Shown in pieces: positions 1 to 6,408 of a DNA stretch of 33,676 nucleotides (within the stretch, counting starts at the first letter, position 1; the number at the start of each line of letters is the position of its first letter). The notes beneath the pieces were generated by a model. It ran no database searches. It saw only the letters and a list, made by a program, of their open reading frames with translations, and was not told the DNA's origin. The translations under genes were made by a program, and so were the position numbers. Source of the stretch: an uncultured Oscillospiraceae bacterium (lineage in GTDB: Bacteria > Bacillota > Clostridia > Oscillospirales > Acutalibacteraceae); the NCBI GenBank assembly GCA_900548085.1, contig URJF01000004.1:1-33676 (forward strand), read 5' to 3'.

Positions 1-395
1 GATATCGCAAATGTAACAAATGTGGAAAAGATGGACGAAAGCGGGTACATATACTTAGGTACATACACCTTTTTGATGATAGCGGCATTTCGTCTGAAGG
101 AGGTCATCGCCTGCTTTGTGGCGGTACTGAAGAAATCATATACAAGACGACCTGCAAATAAGAATACCGGATAACAAATAACGTGCTTGTTACTCTTACC
201 GAACAATCCTGTAAATACTACAGAAAGAACTATCATATTAAGCAACGGCTGTAAGAAAGACCAAAAAATACCGAGCCAAGAGTTACGATACTTTAATTTG
301 ATGTTCTTTCTCGTAAGCTCACCCAGCAAATTTCTATATTTCTTAAACATTTTTACGTCATGCTTAACAGACTTTTGGGATGAATTAGTGCTCAT
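1..395 (-). CDS. ABC-2 type permease for polysaccharide/teichoic acid export (5' part, cut by window edge)
   Basis: The first 131 residues are present; the rest lies left of the window. The start MSTNSSQKSV is preceded on the minus strand by GAGGTG at 404-409, 8 bases upstream. A second ATG 4 bases upstream runs into a stop after four codons, so 395 is the start. After a basic cytoplasmic segment (KKYRNLLGELTRKNIKLKYR) comes SWLGIFWSFLQPLLN and a first membrane span, then a second hydrophobic stretch (YPVFLFAGRLVYDFF). This order, with basic residues followed by S-x-L-G-x-x-W, is typical of TagG/Wzm permeases that with an ATPase partner (TagH/Wzt) flip undecaprenyl-linked glycopolymers. The ATPase gene is not in the window. 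The teichoic-acid type genes at 24.7-31 kb make a wall polymer a plausible substrate; that link is inference. Confidence 0.85.
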   Translation of the reverse strand, partial: MSTNSSQKSVKHDVKMFKKYRNLLGELTRKNIKLKYRNSWLGIFWSFLQPLLNMIVLSVVFTGLFGKSNKHVICYPVFLFAGRLVYDFFSTATKQAMTSFRRNAAIIKKVYVPKYMYPLSSIFSTFVTFAI

Positions 396-455
396 TCATT
401 TGACACCTCATTTTTATTGTACAAAAAATATATGCACTGACCTCAAATATGTGAC

Positions 456-484
456 ATTATAGCACAACGATACAAATATTTCAA
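456..484 (-). promoter_or_regulatory. Sigma-A promoter for the ABC permease
   Basis: Read on the minus strand: TTGAAA (479-484), a 17-base spacer, TATAAT (456-461), with a TG one base upstream of the -10 (extended -10). It gives a leader of about 55 bases before the permease start. The gap 396-513 holds nothing else that I recognise. Confidence 0.7.
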
Positions 485-513
485 CATAAAATATAAAACC
501 GTAATTTTTGTAA

Positions 514-1008
514 CTATTTAAACATATCCGCAATTTCCAGGGCTGTCTTGCGTGCACTCATATTTCCGTCGATAATGTAATCGGCTGCAGCATGGTATTT
601 GCTCTTTCTTTCGTCGTACAATTCTTTTGCTTTTTTCCGGTCCTTAAACAGGGGGCGATTGTTACTGTCGCCGATTCTGTCACATATAACATCAAAGGAG
701 GCATCCAAAAATACCACCTTTGCTCCGTACTGCTTAATTGCATCCACATTGCGCTGATAGGTCATAGCTCCGCCGCCGGTAGAAATCACACAATTCTTCA
801 TTCCTGCCACCTTTTTGCACATCTCGTGCTCAAGGTCACGAAAATAGTCCTCGCCGTGTGTGGCAAAAATCGCCTTGATGGTAACCCCTTGCTCAGCCTC
901 AATCATCTCGTCTGTATCGGCGAACTTGCAGCCCATTATTTTCGCAAGCTCCTTGCCCACAACAGTTTTTCCGCTGCCCATAAATCCGCACAGTACTATG
1001 TTAGCCAT
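514..1008 (-). CDS. aroK: Shikimate kinase
   Basis: Phosphorylates shikimate with ATP to shikimate-3-phosphate, the fifth step of the chorismate pathway, in the cytoplasm. The 164-residue protein has the family's usual length and all key elements: Walker A GFMGSGKT (8-15), the shikimate-binding Asp33 in ADTDEMIE, Arg57 in YFRDLE, the GGG turn at 78-80 (STGGGA), and the lid Arg118 in NRPLF. The start ATG overlaps the end of aroE by 8 bases (ATGGCTAA), so the two are almost certainly translationally coupled and co-transcribed. No clear intrinsic terminator follows the stop; the permease downstream has its own promoter. Confidence 0.96.
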   Translation of the reverse strand: MANIVLCGFMGSGKTVVGKELAKIMGCKFADTDEMIEAEQGVTIKAIFATHGEDYFRDLEHEMCKKVAGMKNCVISTGGGAMTYQRNVDAIKQYGAKVVFLDASFDVICDRIGDSNNRPLFKDRKKAKELYDERKSKYHAAADYIIDGNMSARKTALEIADMFK

Positions 1009-1846
1009 TATTTGTCAACTCCCTGCCTGTTATTTCTGTAACCTTTTTTATATCATCTACAGAAAACTTAACATCATTCCAAATCTCCTCTGCAACAGCA
1101 GCCTGCCAAACGAGCATAGACAATCCGCCCGAATACTTTAGCCCTGCCTCTTTTGCATATTTGACAAACTTTGTTTCTAACGGGTTGTATATTACATCAA
1201 ACACAGCACCGGCTTTTTGGATAATATCTTTAGGGAGAGGACAAGCATCCATATGAGGATACATACCCACGGGAGTTCCGTTGACTATCAAATCGTAGGA
1301 GTCACTCACATCTGCCAAAAGCATAATGGTACAAGTCTTGCCGGTTTTTTGCTCTATTTCTTTTTTTATTTCCTCTGCGGCATGGATATCAGACTCTCTG
1401 ACTGCTACAGTAAGCTGAGCACCTGCCAAAATCGTCTCAAATGCTATCATACGGGCAACACCGCCGCTGCCGCACAAAAGCACGTTGCCGCCCAGTGTAA
1501 TATCTGCTGACTCAAGTGCTCTCAAAAAGCCTACGCAATCCGTGTTGTGTCCGACAATCTTATCCTCTCTGACATCCACGGTATTGACCGCTCCGAAAAG
1601 CTCTGCCCTGTCTGACAGCTCGTCCAGCATAGTGATAATATCTATCTTGTGTGGAATAGTAACATTAAAACCTCTGAGAGAAATTAATTTTTTATTGAAG
1701 GTTTCCTTTAGGCTTTCGGGAGCTACCTCTATCATCTCATATGTTCCCTTCACAGAGGACAATGCAAAAAGCTGCTCGTGAATAACCTTGCTCATAGAGT
1801 GGCCTAAAGGATAACCGATAAGACCGAAATTCAAGTTCTTTTCCAT
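1001..1846 (-). CDS. aroE: Shikimate dehydrogenase
   Basis: Reduces 3-dehydroshikimate to shikimate with NADPH. The frame is open far upstream (to 2089) but the real start is at 1846: MEKNLNFGLIGYPLGHS follows GAGG at 1854-1857, and the extension would run through the divergent acpP gene. The 281-residue product matches the family. Visible motifs: GYPLGHS (11-17) for shikimate binding, catalytic Lys67 in FNVTIPHK, Asp103 in HNTDCVGF, the nucleotide loop LCGSGGVAR, and NGTPVGMYP. The order aroE then aroK with an 8-base overlap indicates a two-gene aromatic amino acid unit. Confidence 0.96.
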   Translation of the reverse strand: MEKNLNFGLIGYPLGHSMSKVIHEQLFALSSVKGTYEMIEVAPESLKETFNKKLISLRGFNVTIPHKIDIITMLDELSDRAELFGAVNTVDVREDKIVGHNTDCVGFLRALESADITLGGNVLLCGSGGVARMIAFETILAGAQLTVAVRESDIHAAEEIKKEIEQKTGKTCTIMLLADVSDSYDLIVNGTPVGMYPHMDACPLPKDIIQKAGAVFDVIYNPLETKFVKYAKEAGLKYSGGLSMLVWQAAVAEEIWNDVKFSVDDIKKVTEITGRELTNNG

Positions 1847-1872
1847 ATTCAATACCTCTAAAAAATTTGTTA

Positions 1873-1901
1873 TTGACAAACGAGTAAAAAGTTTATAATA
1901 T
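1873..1901 (+). promoter_or_regulatory. Promoter of acpP
   Basis: TTGACA at 1873-1878, then either TATAAT at 1894-1899 (15-base spacer) or TAATAT at 1896-1901 (17-base spacer). It lies 55 bases upstream of the acpP start. The hrcA promoter at 19866 has the same arrangement. Confidence 0.65.
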
Positions 1902-1902
1902 G

Positions 1903-1931
1903 ATAATAGCACACAAAGTTGAATATAACAA
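1903..1931 (-). promoter_or_regulatory. Possible promoter of aroE-aroK
   Basis: On the minus strand TTGTTA (1926-1931), 17 bases, TATTAT (1903-1908). It would overlap the divergent acpP promoter region, so the two transcription units may compete for polymerase. Both hexamers are imperfect, so this is a moderate call. Confidence 0.45.
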
Positions 1932-1956
1932 CAACTTTTTGAAGGAGTGAACTTTT

Positions 1957-2187
1957 GTGATATTAGACGAAGTAAAAGAAATACTGTCGGAGCAATTAGG
2001 AATATCTGCGGACAAAATTGAGCTTTCATCAAATCTGGCAGAGGATTTGGGCGCTGACTCTTTGGACGCAATCGATATAGTAATGTCAATAGAGGACCAA
2101 TATTCGATAGAGGTTCCCGACGAGACTATAGAAAATATGAAAACAGTCGAGGACATCGTCAACTTTATCGAAAACAATATCGACTGA
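1957..2187 (+). CDS. acpP: Acyl carrier protein
   Basis: Carries growing acyl chains on a 4'-phosphopantetheine arm in fatty acid synthesis. The 76-residue acidic protein has the classic GADSLD motif with Ser35 as attachment site, and the helix pattern of ACPs. The start is GTG; AAGGAG lies 9 bases upstream and no in-frame ATG fits. It stands alone between divergent aroE and the glpK operon, not inside a fab cluster, so it could be the housekeeping ACP or a second, dedicated one (for example for polymer acylation). The sequence alone does not decide this. Confidence 0.93.
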   Translation: MILDEVKEILSEQLGISADKIELSSNLAEDLGADSLDAIDIVMSIEDQYSIEVPDETIENMKTVEDIVNFIENNID

Positions 2188-2282
2188 TACTTCTGTATAT
2201 ATAGACCGATTTGTTTATTAACAAGTCTGTTCGTGAGTAATAATAACCAAAAATGCGATATAATTTTTGTTACTTTGGTTTG

Positions 2283-2311
2283 TTGACTGAAAATGTTAAT
2301 AATGGTAGAAT
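2283..2311 (+). promoter_or_regulatory. Promoter of the glpK operon
   Basis: TTGACT (2283-2288), 17-base spacer, TAGAAT (2306-2311). The predicted transcription start falls inside the dyad that begins 2 bases after the -10. Confidence 0.65.
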
Positions 2312-2312
2312 T

Positions 2313-2343
2313 AAGGTTGTAAAGCACAGTGTTTTGCAACCTT
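2313..2343 (+). promoter_or_regulatory. Dyad at the glpK transcription start: operator or 5' leader hairpin
   Basis: A 31-base inverted repeat around a single central base: AAGGTTGTAAAGCAC, A, GTGTTTTGCAACCTT. All 15 positions pair if two G-U wobbles are allowed (a real RNA loop would open the innermost pair). It sits immediately after the -10 hexamer, where a repressor would block initiation. As RNA it would form a hairpin at the extreme 5' end of the message. The AT tail after it lacks a proper T run, so it is not an ordinary terminator. Confidence 0.6.
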
Positions 2344-2381
2344 ATTATTATGCTCAAAATTGAGCAAAGGAGAGGAACCCA

Positions 2382-3884
2382 ATGGCAGAAAGGTACATAA
2401 TGGCGCTGGACCAAGGCACCACAAGTTCCCGTGCTATCATATTCAACAAAAAAGGCGAAATCGTAGCTAAACAGCAAAACGAATTCAACCAATATTATCC
2501 CCAAAACGGATGGGTAGAGCACGACGCTACAGAGATTTTATTCTCTATGATAAGTGCAATGATGGGATGCATCCGACACACAAACATTAAGCCGGAGCAA
2601 ATCGCCGGAATAGGCATAACAAACCAGCGTGAGACTACAGTCATCTGGGACAAAGAGACGGGCAATCCTGTATACAACGCAATAGTTTGGCAGTGCAGAC
2701 GAACAGCCGACTACTGTGAGGAGCTAAAGAAGCAAGGGTTCTCCGACTACATAAAGAGCAAAACAGGACTGCTGATTGACGCATATTTCAGTGCAACAAA
2801 AATAAAATGGATACTCGACAATGTAGAGGGTGTCCGTGAAAGAGCCGAAAGAGGCGAACTGCTTTTCGGCACAGTAGACACATGGCTGATTTGGAATCTG
2901 ACAAACGGTGCTGTTCATGTGACAGACTACTCCAATGCCTGCCGCACGATGCTGTTCGATATAGACAATCTCTGTTGGGACAAACATCTCTGCGAGATTA
3001 TGGATATACCTATGAACATTCTGCCTGAGGTTAAGCCATCAAGCTGTATCTACGGTGAGGTAGCAAAAATCACAGGCATTGAGGAGCTGAAAGGAATACC
3101 TATCGCCGGAGCTATCGGCGATCAGCCGGGCGCACTGTTCGGTCAGGGCTGTTTCGAAAAAGGTCAGGCTAAGAATACATACGGCACCGGCTGCTTCCTG
3201 CTTATGAATACAGGCGACAGCCGTATAGACAGCCGTTCTAACCTTTTGTCAGGAATTGCGTGGGGCTTAAACGGCGAAATCACATATGACCTTGAGGGCT
3301 CGGCATTCAATGCAGGCTCTGTAATAAAATGGCTCCGTGATGAATTGGAGCTAATCAGCAGCGCTCGGGAATGTGACGAGTATGCAGAACAAGTTGAGGA
3401 CACAAACGGTCTGTATCTTGTGCCGGCATTCACAGGATTAGGCGCACCGTATTGGGACATGTATGCCAGAGGCATAATGGTGGGCATCACCCGTTCCATC
3501 AACAAAAAGCATGTATGCCGTGCTGTCTTAGAGAGTATCACATATCAGATGACCGACCTGCTGGAAGCTATGATGAGCGACAGCGACATTATGCTCAAAG
3601 ACCTGAGAGTCGATGGCGGAGCCAGTGTATCAGACATAATGATGCAGATGCAGGCTGATATGACCGGCTGCAATGTAAACCGTCCTAAGAACAGAGAGGC
3701 AACGGCTCTCGGTGCAGCATATTTGGCAGGACTCGCCACAGGCGTATGGAAAGACACGGCAGAAATTGAATCAAACCGTCAGGTAGACAAGATATTTGTG
3801 CCATCTATGTCAATAGATCTTAGAAACAAAAAATATTCTAACTGGAAGAGAGCGGTAGAACGCTCTCGCAGTTGGGAAAGATAA
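2382..3884 (+). CDS. glpK: Glycerol kinase
   Basis: Phosphorylates glycerol to sn-glycerol-3-phosphate with ATP. The 500-residue FGGY-family protein has normal length and all landmarks: DQGTTSSR near the N-terminus, GWVEHD, NQRETT, WQCRRT, DTWLIWNLT, GAIGDQPGALFGQ, NTYGTGCF and the second FGGY signature LVPAFTGLGAPYWD. The stretch before GAIGDQ (SSCIYGEVAKITGIEELKG) has no histidine. In many Firmicutes a histidine in this loop is phosphorylated by HPr to activate the enzyme, so PTS control of that kind looks absent (inference from family knowledge). GGAGAGG lies upstream of the ATG. First gene of an operon with the dehydrogenase 19 bases downstream. No glpF or glpD is adjacent. Confidence 0.97.
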   Translation: MAERYIMALDQGTTSSRAIIFNKKGEIVAKQQNEFNQYYPQNGWVEHDATEILFSMISAMMGCIRHTNIKPEQIAGIGITNQRETTVIWDKETGNPVYNAIVWQCRRTADYCEELKKQGFSDYIKSKTGLLIDAYFSATKIKWILDNVEGVRERAERGELLFGTVDTWLIWNLTNGAVHVTDYSNACRTMLFDIDNLCWDKHLCEIMDIPMNILPEVKPSSCIYGEVAKITGIEELKGIPIAGAIGDQPGALFGQGCFEKGQAKNTYGTGCFLLMNTGDSRIDSRSNLLSGIAWGLNGEITYDLEGSAFNAGSVIKWLRDELELISSARECDEYAEQVEDTNGLYLVPAFTGLGAPYWDMYARGIMVGITRSINKKHVCRAVLESITYQMTDLLEAMMSDSDIMLKDLRVDGGASVSDIMMQMQADMTGCNVNRPKNREATALGAAYLAGLATGVWKDTAEIESNRQVDKIFVPSMSIDLRNKKYSNWKRAVERSRSWER

Positions 3885-3903
3885 TAGAAAAGGAGACTTA
3901 ATT

Positions 3904-5067
3904 ATGGGAAAAGTTATTTGTCCTTGGAACTTAATCACTGATTTTGTTACAGACGCATTCGTAGGCTACGGCGTACCTCGTGAGGATGCCGAAATATGCA
4001 CGGATGTACTATTAGAGTCAGACAAAAGGGGTATCGAAAGCCACGGCTGCAACAGATTTAAACCGATTTATATTGACAGAATCGTGGCAGGTATTCAGCA
4101 GCCCGTTACTAACTTTGAAGTAGTAAAAGAGACTCCTACCACTGCTGTAGTAGACGGTCATGACGGCATGGGCCAGGTAATCGGCAAAAAAGCTATGCAA
4201 ATGGCTATAGACAAAGCAAAACAGTACGGTCTCGGTATGGTAGCTGTCCGCAATTCATGCCACTACGGTATCGCAGGCTACTATGCTACACAAGCCACAG
4301 AACAAGGCTGTATCGGTTTTACCGGCACAAACGCAAGACCATCGGTTGCGCCTACATTCGGTGTGGAGGGTATGTTCGGTACTAACCCACTGACTATGGG
4401 TATTCCATCGGATGAAAAATTTGATTTCGTTATCGACTGTGCAACCTCTATCACACAGAACGGAAAGATAGAATACTATGAGCGTATCGGCGAAGAAGTA
4501 CATCCCGGTACTATCATAGGTCTTGATGGTGAACCGGTATCCGGTGATGCAGGCGAAGCACTCAGAAGAATCCGAAAAGGTACTGCCGCACTGACTACTC
4601 TCGGTGGAATCGGCGAGGCTCTCGGCGGATACAAGGGCTATGGCTATGCTATGATTATTGAGCTTCTTTCTGCCGCTCTCCAGGACGGTGAGTATGGCAA
4701 GGCACTGAACGGGAAGGACGAAAACGGCAATCTTGTACCTTATCACCTCGGTCATTTCTTTATGGCTATCGACACAGAGCACTTTGTAGGCGAGGACGCC
4801 ACAAGAAAGAAAGTCGGCGAAATTCTCAGAGAAGTACGAGCTTCTAAAAAAGCACCGGGTGCAGAGCGTATCTACACAGCAGGTGAAAAAGAATATGAGA
4901 TATGGAAGCAGCGTGAAAACAGCGGCGTACCTATCAACGAGGCTGTACAAAAGGAAATCAACGAAACCAGAGATGCTCTCGGTCTTGATTATGTATTTCC
5001 GTGGGAAGACGACTATACCCCATATGTGAAAGAAGAAAAGATTACAGCACATATCGAAAGATTATAA
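3904..5067 (+). CDS. Ldh_2-family malate/L-lactate-type NAD(P) dehydrogenase
   Basis: Member of the Ldh_2 (MDH/LDH type 2) family, unrelated to the Rossmann lactate dehydrogenases, which oxidises or reduces 2-hydroxy/2-oxo acids with NAD(P)H. It has the family landmarks ESHG with His47, NSCHYGIAGY with His120, NARPSVAPTFG, and GTNPLTMGIP. At 387 residues it is somewhat longer than the usual 330-365, with an extended C-terminus. Family members act on malate, lactate, sulfolactate, ureidoglycolate or diketogulonate. The malic enzyme immediately downstream favours malate, but substrate is inferred from context. AAAGGAG precedes the ATG; only 19 bases separate it from glpK, so co-transcription is likely. 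Confidence 0.88.
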   Translation: MGKVICPWNLITDFVTDAFVGYGVPREDAEICTDVLLESDKRGIESHGCNRFKPIYIDRIVAGIQQPVTNFEVVKETPTTAVVDGHDGMGQVIGKKAMQMAIDKAKQYGLGMVAVRNSCHYGIAGYYATQATEQGCIGFTGTNARPSVAPTFGVEGMFGTNPLTMGIPSDEKFDFVIDCATSITQNGKIEYYERIGEEVHPGTIIGLDGEPVSGDAGEALRRIRKGTAALTTLGGIGEALGGYKGYGYAMIIELLSAALQDGEYGKALNGKDENGNLVPYHLGHFFMAIDTEHFVGEDATRKKVGEILREVRASKKAPGAERIYTAGEKEYEIWKQRENSGVPINEAVQKEINETRDALGLDYVFPWEDDYTPYVKEEKITAHIERL

Positions 5068-5091
5068 AATTTGATTTTTCGGGAAAACTAG

Positions 5092-5131
5092 GGCAGAGGA
5101 CCTTAGGCGTTCTGCGTCTAAGGTTTCTGCC
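5092..5131 (+). other. Long intra-operon hairpin between the dehydrogenase and malic enzyme genes
   Basis: GGCAGAGGACCTTAGGCG pairs with CGTCTAAGGTTTCTGCC around a TTCTG loop: about 17 pairs with one bulged G and two G-U pairs. The following bases are AT-rich (ATATTTTCATT) but lack a continuous T run, so it may be a leaky terminator, an RNA processing/stability element, or a small palindromic repeat. The remainder of the 5068-5179 gap carries only the ribosome binding site of the next gene. Confidence 0.6.
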
Positions 5132-5179
5132 ATATTTTCATTATAATTTTAACAATAAAATGAAAGTTGAGGAAATAAA

Positions 5180-6352
5180 ATGGACTACAGAAAAGTATCA
5201 CTCCAAAAGCATTACGAATGGAAGGGCAAATTGGAGGTAACCGCTCGTGCAAAGGCAGGCGATAAAGAAGCATTATCATTAGCCTATACTCCGGGTGTAG
5301 CAGAGCCTTGTCTCGAAATACAAAAGGACTATAAGAAAAGCTGGGAACTCACTCGCAGATGGAATATGGTGGCAGTAATCACCGACGGCTCTGCGGTATT
5401 AGGTCTGGGCGACATTGGACCGGAGGCAGGTATGCCCGTAATGGAGGGAAAGTGTGTTCTGTTCAAAGAATTCGGTGATGTAGATGCTTTTCCACTTTGC
5501 GTCAGAACTAAGGATGTAGATGAATTTGTCCAGACTGTTTATAACATAAGCGGCTCATTCGGTGGAATAAATCTGGAGGATATATCAGCACCGAGATGTT
5601 TCGAGATAGAAGAAAAGCTGAAAGAAAAATGCGACATTCCAATCTTCCACGATGACCAGCACGGAACAGCTGTAGTAGTATCCTCTGCTCTCATCAACGC
5701 AACAAAGCTCATCGGCAAACCTTTGGGCAAATGTCACGCAGTAATCAACGGCTCCGGTGCCGCAGGTATCGCCATCGCAAAGTTGCTTATGACGCTCGGT
5801 CTAAAAGATGTTGTTCTCTGCGACAGAACAGGTGCAATATACGAAGGAAGAGAAAGACTGAATCCGTCTAAAGAGGCTATCGCAAAGGTAACAAACCGTT
5901 CTATGACAAAAGGCACTCTCGCAGACGCAGTAAAGGGTGCAGACATATTTATCGGTGTATCCGCTCCGGGTGTGCTCACTCCCGAAATGATAAAAACAAT
6001 GAATCCCGATCCTATCGTTTTGGCTATGGCTAACCCCACACCAGAAATTATGCCGGATGAAGCAAAAAAGGCAGGAGCAAGGATTGTGGGTACAGGTCGC
6101 TCCGACTTCCCTAACCAAATCAATAATGTTGTGGCATTCCCGGGTATATTCAGAGGAGCCCTCGATGTTCGTGCCGGCGAAATCACAGAGAATATGAAAA
6201 TAGCCGCCGCATATGCCATCGCCTCTCTCGTAGATGATGACAAGCTCAGCGAGGACTACATTATGCCATATGCCTTTGACCCGAGAATCAAGGACACAGT
6301 AGCAAAAGCAGTAGCAGAGGCTGCCAGAAAAGACGGCGTAGCAAGAATCTGA
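5180..6352 (+). CDS. NAD(P)-dependent malic enzyme, short form
   Basis: Oxidatively decarboxylates malate to pyruvate and CO2 with production of NAD(P)H. The 390-residue size is that of the short bacterial form; the phosphotransacetylase-like C-terminal domain of long MaeB enzymes is absent. Visible: AYTPGVAEPC with Tyr36, EGKCVLFK with Lys91, metal ligands in NLEDISAPRC (Glu133, Asp134) and FHDDQHGTA (Asp158/Asp159), the NAD(P) loop GSGAAGIA, and AMANPTPEI. Third gene of the glpK operon, or separately expressed if the preceding hairpin terminates. TTGAGGA precedes the ATG. The coenzyme (NAD or NADP) cannot be read safely from the sequence. Confidence 0.95.
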   Translation: MDYRKVSLQKHYEWKGKLEVTARAKAGDKEALSLAYTPGVAEPCLEIQKDYKKSWELTRRWNMVAVITDGSAVLGLGDIGPEAGMPVMEGKCVLFKEFGDVDAFPLCVRTKDVDEFVQTVYNISGSFGGINLEDISAPRCFEIEEKLKEKCDIPIFHDDQHGTAVVVSSALINATKLIGKPLGKCHAVINGSGAAGIAIAKLLMTLGLKDVVLCDRTGAIYEGRERLNPSKEAIAKVTNRSMTKGTLADAVKGADIFIGVSAPGVLTPEMIKTMNPDPIVLAMANPTPEIMPDEAKKAGARIVGTGRSDFPNQINNVVAFPGIFRGALDVRAGEITENMKIAAAYAIASLVDDDKLSEDYIMPYAFDPRIKDTVAKAVAEAARKDGVARI

Positions 6353-6370
6353 CATCTCAATAAAAGCAGA

Positions 6371-6408
6371 AAAACTGCAACCTATGACAACATAGGTTGC
6401 AGTTTTTT
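6371..6408. terminator. Bidirectional intrinsic terminator between malic enzyme and the GlmS-like gene
   Basis: A perfect 16-base-pair stem (6371-6386 with 6391-6406), loop ACAA, T run on the plus side and A run on the other side. It ends the glpK operon and, on the minus strand, the spoIIE/GlmS-like unit, whose stop codon TAA lies within the T run. Confidence 0.93.

Noticed and set aside
187..462. 91-codon plus-strand open frame near the left edge
   Set aside because: Antisense to the ABC permease, which has promoter, ribosome site and clear family similarity.
1847..2089. N-terminal 81-residue extension of aroE
   Set aside because: No ribosome site; it overlaps acpP and its promoter; the AroE fold begins at MEKNLNFGLIG.
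2188..2381. Possible riboswitch or T-box upstream of glpK
   Set aside because: Only one simple dyad is visible, without the conserved cores of T-box or known riboswitch classes, and no terminator follows.
1893..2522. 209-codon minus-strand open frame
   Set aside because: It crosses the acpP gene and the glpK promoter on the opposite strand and has no similarity to a known protein.
4255..5052. 265-codon open frame on the minus strand
   Set aside because: It is antisense to the dehydrogenase gene, with Cys/Phe/Ser-rich low-similarity protein and no ribosome site; a codon-bias shadow.
5734..6355. Two open frames of 169 and 184 codons antisense to the malic enzyme gene
   Set aside because: Fully inside a convincing coding gene, no start signals, no recognisable domain.
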